A stretch of DNA of 64,000 nt from Thalassotalea sediminis (GTDB lineage Bacteria > Pseudomonadota > Gammaproteobacteria > Enterobacterales > Alteromonadaceae): contig NZ_AP027361.1 of assembly GCF_030295915.1 (NCBI RefSeq), forward strand, positions 3,596,001-3,660,000. The letters are read 5' to 3'. The notes under the pieces were generated by a model that was not told the origin of the DNA, made no database searches, and saw only the letters and a program-made list of their open reading frames with translations. Position 1 is the stretch's first letter; every line of letters starts with the position of its first letter. Shown here one piece after another: positions 8,845 to 18,214 of the stretch. A program made the translations under genes and the position numbers.

Positions 8845-11787
8845 TTAAAAACCAATATTTACTGATAACTGTAAGCGGCGAGCATTGATCAAACTACGCG
8901 GTTTACCGAAAGTTTCACTATCGGCGTATGGGTTATAGTTATAACCAGTTTGATTATCAAAGACATTAAATAAATCTGCACGGAATTTTACGGTGTAGTT
9001 ATCAAACACGGTAAAGTTTTGCGTGTAGTTTAAGTCCATTTGCCAATGGCTCGCTTCACGGCGACTACCTGCATGCTCAGCATATTTAATAGTGTCATTT
9101 GAAGAACCGTACAAATCACCATCCCATTTTTCCCATACGTCACCTGATTGATACACTAAATAAGCACCAATATTAGCTTCCCAATCAGTGGTGTAATAAC
9201 CATACGCTTTTAAAACATGGGGTTTATCACCATTTAATTTACCGTACTTACCATCCCAAAGTTGACGACCAATACCATCCGCTAAGTTAGATGAACCGAT
9301 AAATAAATTACCATCACTGGCACCACTGGTAATATCTTGGTCATAGTTACCGTAGTAATGACTCCACGTATATGAAACACTGGCAAAGTATCTGTCTGCG
9401 CTATACTCAGCTTCTAAACTCACTTCATAGTAAGTATTTTTAGCGTCATCAAGTTCAGCAATAACATAAGACGAACCGCCCACTTCAGCACGCATTTCAT
9501 CTAGGTTCTCAATGTATAGGCCTTTTTCAGCAATATGCGCTGGAACACCGCCAAATGGACCATATTCGCCGTAAAGGCGAGAGCCATTCCAAGTATCTTC
9601 CCAAGGGTGTGTTAGTTCACGATGTCTTACATGGCCTTTTACATATAATCTATCAGTCACCGACTTTGTCGCACCAATGGTAATTTCATCAATACGCTTA
9701 GGCTTAATGCCTTTTTGGAAGAACTTACCTGACGAGCCACTCGCTGGTTGGTCAGCAATATAATCACCGTTTTTATCAAAGAGTACATCCATCGATTTTT
9801 GTGAATTACGTGCCCAAGATGCCGCACGCGCCAAAGACGATGCTTCTGGGTTATAACTTGCATAATTTGCAAACACGGTTGCATCTTCAGCATAGTTCCA
9901 GGTAATACCTAAACGCGGCTGAAAAGTGTCTTTAAAGTCAATGGTATGCATTTTGTATTTATGACCCAATGCAATTTCGTATCCTGACACATTTGAAGAG
10001 TTAGCTTTTAAATCTTGTCCGTAAAGCACATCTTTACTGATGACAAAACCAACATTATAAATAAAGTCGCCATGTTCTATAGTGTCATTTACTTCAATGT
10101 TATAAGACTTACTAGAAGAAGTGATTGGCGCGACAACATCACCCGTTTCAGTTTCCAAACTCATTTGTTGCACGCTAGCCGCGTAATAAACAGGTGTGTC
10201 ACCTTCGTAGTTATCAAATTGCTCACCGCCAACATACTCTATATAGCCCCAGCCATTTGATAATCGACTTAATACTTCGGTATTTTCTTTAAATTGAAAA
10301 CCAAAGTGTAAGTTATGGTATGCTTCACCCACTTCTAATGTGTGATCAAGTGCAATTTCAAAACTGTCTCGGTAGAAGTTCTGGTTATTAAACTCATTAT
10401 CACCACCAATTGAGCCGCCACCACGTTTAGCGCCATCGTCACCAACATAACCGTATTGGTCAATCAACATCTGTGCAGTGGCATTGTCATAAACATCTGA
10501 ATCTTCATCAAGTTCCGGTACTCTGAACAAGCCAATTTGATCAAGTTGCCCCAATGGTAATGAATCACCAATACGTGGATTTACGTCATCAAATGTAGTA
10601 TCTGGCGCGCCAACGGTTTCATAATCAAATTCACTGTATTTAAAGGATAATGTAGTTGAATCATTAATTAAGTATGAACCTTCAAATAACAAGATATCTT
10701 GCGTTGCATCATCACCGTTAGAGGTGCTGTCTTGATCCAATGAACCAACAGATAGACCTCGACCATTTCTATCTGAAGTACGATAGCTTAAGTCGAGAAG
10801 TAAATCTTCCGTTGGCGCCCAAGTAAATTTACCAAAATACTCTTCACGAACACTTTTATAATCTTTTGCAGGACCGTATGCGGTTTCTTTATTATCTCGC
10901 GTAACTTCTGGGCGATAAAAAGAACCGTAGAAAAACAGTTCATCTTCAATAATTGGGCCACTGACGTTACCTGATATCCAAGACTTATCTGTGGTATATT
11001 GCGCCAATTCTTTATCTTCAATATCTCTGTCGGCTACAAAGTTTTTATTTTGAATTTTATACTCTAGGTTGGCGTGAAATTCATTGGTACCCGATTTAGA
11101 TTTAGAGTTAACCGCTACACCGCCAGAACGGTTAAAACCTATAGCTTTCGCACCACCACGATCCATAGATACATGAGCAATATCATGTGTAGAAGGCTCG
11201 GCAGATAAGTTACCGAACATAGGTAGTGATACATCTACACCATCAAAACCATATTTATTATCGCGGCCTGAACCACCCGCGTTTACACCAAGTGTTGAAT
11301 TTTCGCTGTATTGCACACCTGGAATAAGTTTCATCATGTCACGAAAATCTTGACCTACCGGTAACGATTCAATCGCTTTTGCGCCAATTGAATTTGTTAA
11401 TGCCGAGTCACCTTCACGCACAATATAAGAGCCAGAAACTGAAATCACTTCGATAGGTTGAGAAGGGTCTACTAGCACCATGTTCAGTTTAGAGGTTTGA
11501 TCTAAAAATACTTGAACTTGTGCAGTCTGCACCTTACCGTCTTGGGTTTTAAATGAAAGTTCATAATTACCAGGCAATAGTGCCGGCAAGCTATAACTAC
11601 CATCAGCGCGAGTAACAGCCGTTCGAGCTTTAGGCATTACATTACTCTTAGCGGTTACAACAACACCTTCTACTGAAGATCCTGTCGCTTCACTCAATAC
11701 TTTACCTCGAATATCTGTAGCTGCATTAGCACTGGAAATAGCACCCAGTCCCAACCCTATACACAAGGCTACTTTTTTAAGTTTCAT
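8845..11787 (-). CDS. TonB-dependent receptor with carboxypeptidase-regulatory-like domain
   Basis: 980 residues, outer-membrane active transporter. A signal peptide (MKLKKVALCIGLGLGAISSANA) is followed by a CarboxypepD_reg-like beta-sandwich (~24-100: DIRGKV...GSSVEGVVVTAKS...DGSYSLPALLPGNYELSF). Next come a plug domain (~115-235) and a long beta-barrel ending in LQLSVNIGF with the C-terminal aromatic. An AGGAG site precedes the ATG. It lies downstream of the D-lactate dehydrogenase gene and upstream of the amidase-YfeW gene, all on the same strand. Its likely job is import of muropeptides or PG-derived oligosaccharides, inferred only from context. The substrate cannot be read from the sequence. 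Confidence 0.9.
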   Translation of the reverse strand: MKLKKVALCIGLGLGAISSANAATDIRGKVLSEATGSSVEGVVVTAKSNVMPKARTAVTRADGSYSLPALLPGNYELSFKTQDGKVQTAQVQVFLDQTSKLNMVLVDPSQPIEVISVSGSYIVREGDSALTNSIGAKAIESLPVGQDFRDMMKLIPGVQYSENSTLGVNAGGSGRDNKYGFDGVDVSLPMFGNLSAEPSTHDIAHVSMDRGGAKAIGFNRSGGVAVNSKSKSGTNEFHANLEYKIQNKNFVADRDIEDKELAQYTTDKSWISGNVSGPIIEDELFFYGSFYRPEVTRDNKETAYGPAKDYKSVREEYFGKFTWAPTEDLLLDLSYRTSDRNGRGLSVGSLDQDSTSNGDDATQDILLFEGSYLINDSTTLSFKYSEFDYETVGAPDTTFDDVNPRIGDSLPLGQLDQIGLFRVPELDEDSDVYDNATAQMLIDQYGYVGDDGAKRGGGSIGGDNEFNNQNFYRDSFEIALDHTLEVGEAYHNLHFGFQFKENTEVLSRLSNGWGYIEYVGGEQFDNYEGDTPVYYAASVQQMSLETETGDVVAPITSSSKSYNIEVNDTIEHGDFIYNVGFVISKDVLYGQDLKANSSNVSGYEIALGHKYKMHTIDFKDTFQPRLGITWNYAEDATVFANYASYNPEASSLARAASWARNSQKSMDVLFDKNGDYIADQPASGSSGKFFQKGIKPKRIDEITIGATKSVTDRLYVKGHVRHRELTHPWEDTWNGSRLYGEYGPFGGVPAHIAEKGLYIENLDEMRAEVGGSSYVIAELDDAKNTYYEVSLEAEYSADRYFASVSYTWSHYYGNYDQDITSGASDGNLFIGSSNLADGIGRQLWDGKYGKLNGDKPHVLKAYGYYTTDWEANIGAYLVYQSGDVWEKWDGDLYGSSNDTIKYAEHAGSRREASHWQMDLNYTQNFTVFDNYTVKFRADLFNVFDNQTGYNYNPYADSETFGKPRSLINARRLQLSVNIGF

Positions 11788-11935
11788 GTTTGGCTTCTCC
11801 TAATTTATTATTATTTAATAAACCACTTGGTTAGCGAACATCTGACCCTGGACCGTAAAATGTTATTAGCTATGTTATCCATAAGTGATTATTAATTATC
11901 CAGCATAATCAACTTAGCACACAAAACGACAATGT

Positions 11936-11951
11936 GAAATAATTTATTATT
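11936..11951. promoter_or_regulatory. Candidate RpiR-type operator (near match) before the TonB receptor
   Basis: GAAATAATTTATTATT contains the 11-bp core AATAATTTATT, identical to the core of the palindromes at 15058 and 20742. It lies about 150 bp before the receptor start. The region is AT-rich, so chance is not excluded. Confidence 0.35.
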
Positions 11952-12063
11952 AATATTTTATTTAATTAAAATATTTTAGTACGAAAAATGTTGATATTCT
12001 GTTAATAAAAAACAAACATTATGTTTACACCAAAATATCGACCATTTAACGTCATTAATTTAT

Positions 12064-14946
12064 TTACGCTTGTGCAGATTTACTTACTTCATCTAATAGA
12101 TAAAGAATAGATTGGTAAGGTACGCCGCTGTGCTGGCTCAAGCCTATTTCACAGGTTCTACTATTACTAAAACCTCGTTGACAATTTTTAGGGATTTGTG
12201 CTGACAAAGGCGCTAACGCGCTTTTGTTTAATGCGGGTAAGAAAAAACCTTTATCGCCCGCAAAGCCACAACAATTAATATCGTTTGGAATAATAACGTT
12301 ATCACTGCACAAGCCAGCTAGTGTAGTGAGTGCCTTCGCACCATCATGTTGGATACTGCTACAGGTTTTATGCAGCATTATAGGCTCAGACGTTTTTGAG
12401 ATCGCAAGGCGAGGAACGACCGACATCAGCAAGTACTCTGAAAGCTCTAAAATGTTTGCGTGCTTTAGTTGGTTTAACGTCAAAGCACAGGGGCTAGCGT
12501 CAATCACGATCGGCCAACGGCCATTGTCAGAAGCAGCCTCAACTGTATCAATAAGTTGTTGTGCTTTTTGTTCGGCCACGTTTTTATTGCCTTTAGACAA
12601 CCATGGCTTTCCACAACACAAATTATCAATTGATTCTGGAATAATTAATTCTATGTTTGCCTTGGCTAAAATAGCCGCTAAAACGGTTGTTATCGAGCGT
12701 TGATCTTTGGCTTTTTCGTCTGTTGCAAAAACGCGGTTTGTACACGAAGAGATAAAAACAACTTTGGGCTTTTGTTCACGCGTTGTTGGATCGATTAACG
12801 AAGGTAACTTCTGTTCTTCATCACGACTTTCTACGCCATTAGGCCAACTGCTTTGCCAAAGCGGTATTTTATTAAAGGTTAGGGTGTTTAAACACTTAAA
12901 TATCCGTTTAGTATTTTTTTCTCCAATCACTTTTGACGTATTGGCAATTAACTTAACCGCTTTATTCGCCCCCCATAGTACTTTATCAAAATGCTTTGCA
13001 CTGAATTGCTGAACCCGCTGAGATTGATTGTTTTTTTCTCGAAGCGTATGTATAAACTGGCCAGTATCTATACCCACAGGGCAGTGATGAGCACAAAGAC
13101 CTGTTGCAGCGCAGCTATCAATACCATAAAACTGATACTGTTGAGTTAAGGCTTTGTATTCTAGTTGTTGTGAGTCTGTTAGTACCCCACGTTGTTTTCG
13201 AGCGTTTAATTCACTTATGCGCCGCCAAACGGCAATACGCTGTCTCGGCGTTATCGTATAGTTTTTTGAAGGACATACAGGTTCACAGAAGCCACATTCA
13301 ATGCATTTATCAATAATGTCGTCTGATTGCGGAAGTGATTTCAGATCTAATAAATGCGCATTTTCATTGTCATTAATGATGACACCAGGGTTTAGAATAT
13401 TTAGTGGATCAAAGCTCGTTTTTATTAACTTCATCACCTGATAAATATCTTCTCCCCACTCCATTTCCACAAATGGCGCCATATTTCTGCCAGTACCATG
13501 CTCTGCTTTTAAGGACCCTTGAAAATCAATCGCAATAAGGTTTGAAACAGCACGCATAAATTGACTATATCGTTCTACTTCTTCGTTATCTTCAAAGGAC
13601 TGACTAAACACAAAATGTAAGTTGCCATCTAAGGCATGACCAAAAATTATCGCATCATGGTAACCGTAACGATCAAAGAGTTGATGTAATTTATTTACGC
13701 CGTTAGCCAAATCTTCTATCGGTAACGCGACATCTTCTATAATAACGGTTGTACCTACTGCTCTTGCTGCGCCCACAGCTGGAAACATGCCTTTGCGAAT
13801 CGCCCACAGCTTTTCAATATCAAGCTTATCTTGCGTAAAGGTTTTTGCCGCGACCAAATGGGAATCGCAATCTTTGATATGTTGCTCAACAAGCGCTAAT
13901 TTATGTGTTAAACCGTCTGAGGTTGAAGCAGATAATTCGATCAGTAATCCTGCATGGCGAGGAGACAACGTCTGCACTGAAATAAACGCTTTCAATTTGT
14001 CGGTTACTGAATTTAATGCCGTACCATCCATTAACTCAATGGCGGAGACTGACATTGACGTTAATTTTTGCACCAGTTCGCAAGCGACTTGGATATCGTC
14101 AAAAACAAATAAACCTACCGCCGAGAACGGATCCACAGCAATAGTATTGTAGGTAATGTTAGAGATGAAACCTAAGGTCCCCTCAGACCCGATCATTAAG
14201 TGACTAATAATATCGATGGGGTCTGTGTATTCCAACAAAGCATTAACACCATAGCCCATGGTATTTTTTAAGCGATATTTATGGGCAATTTTCGCGGCAA
14301 GCGCTGGGGTATTTTTAATCTTATTGGCTAAATCGGTTATTTCACCAATTAGCTTAGGGTTTTGGCGACAAAATCGTTCTCGCGATAATAAATTTGCCGT
14401 GTCTAATACTGTCCCATCTGCCATAACAATACGCATATCAGCCATTGTATGGTAGCTGTTATTTTTGACACCACAGCACATACCCGATGAATTATTAGCC
14501 GCTATGCCACCAATTTTACAACTATTTATCGACGCTGGATCAGGGCCAATTTTACGACCATAACTTAACAACGCTCGATTAGCATGAGCACCAATAACAC
14601 CGGGCTGAAGTGTTATTTTTTTGCCTTTTTCTAAAATATCTACGTTATTCCACTTATGAGACAAAATAATCAACACAGAATCTGTGATTGCTTGACCAGA
14701 TAAACTTGTACCAGCTGCTCTAAAAGTCACCGGAACTGCATGCTGATATGACAGTTTCATCACATCAACAAGCTGTTGCTCATTATCTATTTTAATGATG
14801 AGTTTGGGCACCAAACGATAAAAGCTTGCATCTGTACCAAAAGCATAACGTTGAAGTTTATCTGTAATAATTTGACTATCGTCCAGTGTGCCTTTTAATG
14901 CTGTTAAAAAAGTTGAGAATGTGTTTACTTTTATTGATTCGCGCAT
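12064..14946 (-). CDS. Respiratory FAD/Fe-S D-lactate dehydrogenase, Dld-II/YdiJ type
   Basis: 960 residues, size and domain order of the Dld-II/YdiJ family. FAD_binding_4 (~40-230) is followed by FAD-oxidase C (~265-520) and two Fe-S cysteine clusters (CIECGFCEPVCPS near 550; GLCAHHCPVG near 615). The C-terminal part has two CCG motifs (CCGKPW near 775, CCGFAGDKGFF near 892). Shewanella Dld-II oxidises D-lactate to pyruvate and passes electrons to the respiratory chain. Here the gene lies a few kb from murQ, whose etherase reaction releases D-lactate from MurNAc-6-phosphate, so it fits as the lactate-disposal step. YdiJ-type 2-hydroxyglutarate oxidation is the main alternative. It is transcribed divergently from the rpiR gene at 15213. 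Confidence 0.85.
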   Translation of the reverse strand: MRESIKVNTFSTFLTALKGTLDDSQIITDKLQRYAFGTDASFYRLVPKLIIKIDNEQQLVDVMKLSYQHAVPVTFRAAGTSLSGQAITDSVLIILSHKWNNVDILEKGKKITLQPGVIGAHANRALLSYGRKIGPDPASINSCKIGGIAANNSSGMCCGVKNNSYHTMADMRIVMADGTVLDTANLLSRERFCRQNPKLIGEITDLANKIKNTPALAAKIAHKYRLKNTMGYGVNALLEYTDPIDIISHLMIGSEGTLGFISNITYNTIAVDPFSAVGLFVFDDIQVACELVQKLTSMSVSAIELMDGTALNSVTDKLKAFISVQTLSPRHAGLLIELSASTSDGLTHKLALVEQHIKDCDSHLVAAKTFTQDKLDIEKLWAIRKGMFPAVGAARAVGTTVIIEDVALPIEDLANGVNKLHQLFDRYGYHDAIIFGHALDGNLHFVFSQSFEDNEEVERYSQFMRAVSNLIAIDFQGSLKAEHGTGRNMAPFVEMEWGEDIYQVMKLIKTSFDPLNILNPGVIINDNENAHLLDLKSLPQSDDIIDKCIECGFCEPVCPSKNYTITPRQRIAVWRRISELNARKQRGVLTDSQQLEYKALTQQYQFYGIDSCAATGLCAHHCPVGIDTGQFIHTLREKNNQSQRVQQFSAKHFDKVLWGANKAVKLIANTSKVIGEKNTKRIFKCLNTLTFNKIPLWQSSWPNGVESRDEEQKLPSLIDPTTREQKPKVVFISSCTNRVFATDEKAKDQRSITTVLAAILAKANIELIIPESIDNLCCGKPWLSKGNKNVAEQKAQQLIDTVEAASDNGRWPIVIDASPCALTLNQLKHANILELSEYLLMSVVPRLAISKTSEPIMLHKTCSSIQHDGAKALTTLAGLCSDNVIIPNDINCCGFAGDKGFFLPALNKSALAPLSAQIPKNCQRGFSNSRTCEIGLSQHSGVPYQSILYLLDEVSKSAQA

Positions 14947-15057
14947 GTGTTTCTAGCCCACTGTTGCATAATTTAGTTTTTATTCCATCAATCACGAGTA
15001 TTGGAATAGTAAAAATCTATAGGTTAACGTTATTATTTAAAACATCAATTAAAAATA

Positions 15058-15070
15058 GAATAATTTATTC
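15058..15070. promoter_or_regulatory. Candidate RpiR operator in the dld-rpiR divergent region
   Basis: GAATAATTTATTC, a 13-bp palindrome with an odd centre, identical to the site at 20742-20754. It lies 112 bp upstream of the lactate dehydrogenase and 143 bp upstream of the regulator. Confidence 0.45.
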
Positions 15071-15181
15071 AAACGAAAACTTTATGAAAATGAGCTCGTT
15101 AATCAATATCTAGCGAAATTAAATAGTATTTCACAATATTTTTTCTGGAATCTTTATTAGCAGTCATGATATAAATCCAAA

Positions 15182-15192
15182 AATAATTTATT
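15182..15192. promoter_or_regulatory. Second core copy next to the rpiR start
   Basis: AATAATTTATT, the same 11-bp core as at 15059-15069, placed 20 bp before the regulator's ATG. That position would suit autoregulation. Half-site ends are not conserved. Confidence 0.3.
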
Positions 15193-15212
15193 ACTAAGTG
15201 AATATTTAATCG

Positions 15213-16058
15213 ATGTCAGCTCTTATAAAAATTAAAGCAATACAAAATTCGTTGTCTGCAAGTGAAGCTAAAATAGCGTCGTTCGTATTAAAGTCTTCTA
15301 ATGCAATAAGAGACTTGTCTTCACAGGAATTATCCAGTGTTATCGGCATAAGCCAGTCAAGCGTGATTAAATTTACACAAAAATTAGGTTATAAGGGTTA
15401 CCCCGCATTTAAGTTAGCCATAATAGATGCGCTTAATAGCGAAACGAATGATCCTAAGCTTCACGGAGAGATTACGCTCAAGTCAAGTTTGCCGCAAATA
15501 TCTGACGTGCTGCTTAATAGTAAAGTATCGGTCTTAACTGAAACTAAAGTACTCATAGAGCAAGAATCTTTAGAGCAAGCGGTTAAATTAATTACCTCTG
15601 CTAATCGTATTCTCATTTGTGGACTAGGTGGCTCTGCACTGGTAGGTAAAGACTTTTCATATAAGTTACAAAAGCTTGGTTATTCAGCATATGCGGAGCC
15701 CGATGGTCACGCACAATTAGCCTTCGTTTCAACCTTTAAAAAGGGTGATCTTGTGTTTGCGATCAGTGAATCGGGGCAAACAAGAGAGATTAAGTCGGTA
15801 ACAGAACAAGCCAAAGCCAACAACAGTTCTGTCATTTCTTTAACAAAATACGGTTCAACACCGGTTTCAGAAAATGCCGATGTAAAACTTTATTCAATTG
15901 CAGAACAAGAGTCGTTGAGACTTTCGTCAATTCTAGCCAGAACATCGCAAGAGTTTGTTATCGATATCTTATTTATTGCTATCACACAATCATCAAGTCA
16001 AGGACGTAAGCTGCTTGAAAAAAGTAATAATGCAGTAAAGAGCTTTAGAGAAAGTTAA
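15213..16058 (+). CDS. MurR/RpiR family transcriptional regulator
   Basis: 281 residues: N-terminal HTH_6 (~1-77) and C-terminal SIS sugar-phosphate binding domain (~110-240, with ILICGLGGSALVGKDFSYKL and AISESGQTREI). The recognition helix region reads SQSSVIKFTQKLGYKGYPA. It is nearly identical to the paralogue at 41033, so both may read the same operator. Family members sense sugar phosphates; MurNAc-6-phosphate or a related ester is the natural guess here. The gene is divergent from the D-lactate dehydrogenase and convergent with namZ. There is no strong Shine-Dalgarno before the ATG. Confidence 0.9.
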   Translation: MSALIKIKAIQNSLSASEAKIASFVLKSSNAIRDLSSQELSSVIGISQSSVIKFTQKLGYKGYPAFKLAIIDALNSETNDPKLHGEITLKSSLPQISDVLLNSKVSVLTETKVLIEQESLEQAVKLITSANRILICGLGGSALVGKDFSYKLQKLGYSAYAEPDGHAQLAFVSTFKKGDLVFAISESGQTREIKSVTEQAKANNSSVISLTKYGSTPVSENADVKLYSIAEQESLRLSSILARTSQEFVIDILFIAITQSSSQGRKLLEKSNNAVKSFRES

Positions 16059-16085
16059 GGCATTAACTCAACTAAAGCTCTTTAC
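16035..16085. terminator. Bidirectional hairpin between rpiR and namZ
   Basis: Perfect 14-bp inverted repeat (16035-16048 with 16072-16085). The 23-nt interior can form a further GTTAA/TTAAC stem. The left arm is inside the last codons of the regulator gene. Confidence 0.6.
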
Positions 16086-16093
16086 AGGTTTTA

Positions 16094-17260
16094 TTATTGA
16101 TAGAGGAGGTAAGGCTTTCTTTGACGTTTAAATTCGGCTACGTCTTTTTGCCATGTTTCGCTAATTTGTTTGGCACTTTTATCCGCAATTATCATTTTTC
16201 TTATTTTATCTGTGCCCGCAAGTTTATCCATAAAGTTTGGAGACTTGAAAAATTCGGCGTCATTCTGTTTGAATTTCTGATACCACTGTATAAGCAAACT
16301 TAAATCTAAGCCCTTAATGTCCACCGTTCTCAAATCCTGACCTGTTAAGGCTTTATCCATTAATTTCGGCTTCATTGCGCTTCCGGGCATTGAAATCGGT
16401 GTAAAGTTAAAATCACCGATAAAGTACTTGTCGTGACCTAGCACTTGAAATGGAAAGGGGGTTCCTCGGCCTAAACTAACGTAGGTTGATTCAAAAAACG
16501 TTAGTGACGGATAAAGCTGAATTGCCTGATCATTAGGTAAATTAGGACTAGGCTTTATAGGTAATGAGTAATGATCACTTCGCGTATAGTGCTTAACAGG
16601 TATCACGTTTAAATTAAGTGTATTTTTCGTGTTTAGCCATCCTTCGCCATCAATCATCAACGCTAATTCAGCTAACGTCATACCGTGTAATATAGGAATA
16701 GGATGCATGCCAACAAAAGAGCTAAATTTATCTTCTAAAATTGGACCATCAACATACGCGATATTCGGGTTAGGTCGGTCAAGTACGATAAACGCTTTAT
16801 TCGCGTCAGCTGACGCCTCCATCATATAGTGCATAGAGCTTAGATAGGTATAAAACCTTAAGCCAACATCTTGAATATCAAAAAGAATAACGTCTAAATC
16901 AGTTAACACCTCTTGTGAAGGTTTTTTATTTTTACCGTAAATAGAAATAATAGGAAGGTTCGTTTTTGCATCAATGTTGTTATCAACAACCGCTCCGGCA
17001 TCATGGTTACCTCTAAAGCCATGTTCTGGCGCAAAAATAGCTTTTACTTTTACCTTTTTACTCAGTAAAAAATCAACCAAATGTTGCCCATTCACCATTG
17101 ATGTTTGGTTAACCACTAAGCCTACTTTCTTATCTTTTAATAAGGGTTGATATAACGCCCACTGCTCTGCACCAACCACGATTGATTGTGCATGACTGTT
17201 AACACTTAACAATAAAGTAAGACAAAGCAGGTGATTTATCGCATATTTTAAATACTGCAT
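16094..17260 (-). CDS. namZ: Exo-beta-N-acetylmuramidase NamZ (DUF1343)
   Basis: 388 residues from the chosen ATG. A signal peptide (MQYLKYAINHLLCLTLLLSV...SHAQ) is followed by the DUF1343 catalytic region with FAPEHGFRGNHDAGA (Glu79-His80), VILFDIQDVGLRFYTYLSSM and SLGRGTPFPFQVLG. NamZ of Bacillus subtilis (YbbC) releases MurNAc from the non-reducing ends of PG glycans. A longer frame starts at TTG 17290, overlapping murQ. The ATG at 17260 is preferred because it gives a proper signal peptide and lies 8 nt after the murQ stop, with a GAG ribosome site in the murQ end. Last gene of the SSS-kinase-murQ-namZ operon. Periplasmic by prediction. Confidence 0.9.
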   Translation of the reverse strand: MQYLKYAINHLLCLTLLLSVNSHAQSIVVGAEQWALYQPLLKDKKVGLVVNQTSMVNGQHLVDFLLSKKVKVKAIFAPEHGFRGNHDAGAVVDNNIDAKTNLPIISIYGKNKKPSQEVLTDLDVILFDIQDVGLRFYTYLSSMHYMMEASADANKAFIVLDRPNPNIAYVDGPILEDKFSSFVGMHPIPILHGMTLAELALMIDGEGWLNTKNTLNLNVIPVKHYTRSDHYSLPIKPSPNLPNDQAIQLYPSLTFFESTYVSLGRGTPFPFQVLGHDKYFIGDFNFTPISMPGSAMKPKLMDKALTGQDLRTVDIKGLDLSLLIQWYQKFKQNDAEFFKSPNFMDKLAGTDKIRKMIIADKSAKQISETWQKDVAEFKRQRKPYLLYQ

Positions 17261-17267
17261 TTTATTT

Positions 17268-18212
17268 TTACTCGTTAACTGATTGATCAACGGCTTTTCT
17301 TAAAAAGCCATTGTTGTTATTCAACAATAACTTGGCATCTTCGACAGATAAACCTGTTAATACGAGTAAAATAGCTAACTTCGCGTTATTACCTGCATTT
17401 GATAGGGCATGAGTTGCCGTTTTTACATCACAAGCACTTGCTTGCATAACAATTCGAATGGCTCTCGCTTTTAATTTTTCATTGCTCGCATATACATCAA
17501 CCATTAAGTTTTCATAGATTTTGCCAGTTTTAATCATACTTGCGGTGGTTAACATGTTGAGAATGAGTTTTTGTGCTGTACCAGACTTAAGGCGGGTAGA
17601 GCCAGTTAACGCTTCAGGGCCTACTTCAGCGCAAATAGCAATATCCGCTTCTTTGAGTAAGTCAGAGTCAGCGTTACACGCTACACCTATCGCTTTCGCT
17701 CCTACTTCTTTCGCATATTTTAAAGCTGATATGGTGTAAGGCGTTCTACCACTTGCCGCTATGCCAACAACAATATCATCTTTCATTAATTGCTTTTGTT
17801 TGAGTTCAGTTATCGCAAGTTCTGGGTCATCTTCAGCGCCTTCAACTGCTTTATACATCGCACGTTCTCCACCAGCAATTAACGCCGTTACTTGCTGATC
17901 AGTAACACTAAAGGTGGGTGGACACTCAACAGCATCTAAAACGCCTAATCGTCCACTTGTGCCTGCACCGACATAAATTAATCGACCACCTTTATTAAAA
18001 GTCTTAACAATTTCTTCAACCGCTAACGTTATCTCTGGAATTGCCTGCTCTACAATCGAAGCTACCTTATGATCTTCTTTATTCAAAGAGACCAACAAAC
18101 TTGTTGTATCTAATAAATCCAAATCCATGGTGTCAGGGTTACGGCCTTCCGAAGCCATGAATTGTAGCTCTTCAATCAATTTTGACTGGTCTTTATTTAC
18201 GTCGCCATTCAT
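17268..18212 (-). CDS. murQ: N-acetylmuramic acid 6-phosphate etherase
   Basis: 314 residues, full length for MurQ. The SIS domain carries YVGAGTSGRLGVLDA and VECPP. Glu96 (VECPP) and Glu127 (EGAED) align with catalytic Glu83 and Glu114 of E. coli MurQ. Also visible are GIAASGRTPY and LKSGTAQKLILNML. The enzyme splits MurNAc-6-P into GlcNAc-6-P and D-lactate in the cytoplasm. An AAGGAG site lies 11 nt before the ATG. The kinase gene upstream ends 2 nt before this start, so translation is coupled. Confidence 0.97.
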   Translation of the reverse strand: MNGDVNKDQSKLIEELQFMASEGRNPDTMDLDLLDTTSLLVSLNKEDHKVASIVEQAIPEITLAVEEIVKTFNKGGRLIYVGAGTSGRLGVLDAVECPPTFSVTDQQVTALIAGGERAMYKAVEGAEDDPELAITELKQKQLMKDDIVVGIAASGRTPYTISALKYAKEVGAKAIGVACNADSDLLKEADIAICAEVGPEALTGSTRLKSGTAQKLILNMLTTASMIKTGKIYENLMVDVYASNEKLKARAIRIVMQASACDVKTATHALSNAGNNAKLAILLVLTGLSVEDAKLLLNNNNGFLRKAVDQSVNE

Positions 18213-18214
18213 AA

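Noticed and set aside
12224..12703. 159-codon plus-strand open frame inside the lactate dehydrogenase gene
   Set aside because: Antisense to conserved CCG-domain coding sequence; no homology pattern seen.
17261..17290. Longer namZ beginning at a TTG overlapping murQ
   Set aside because: The internal ATG at 17260 gives a proper signal peptide and a natural 8-nt gap after the murQ stop.
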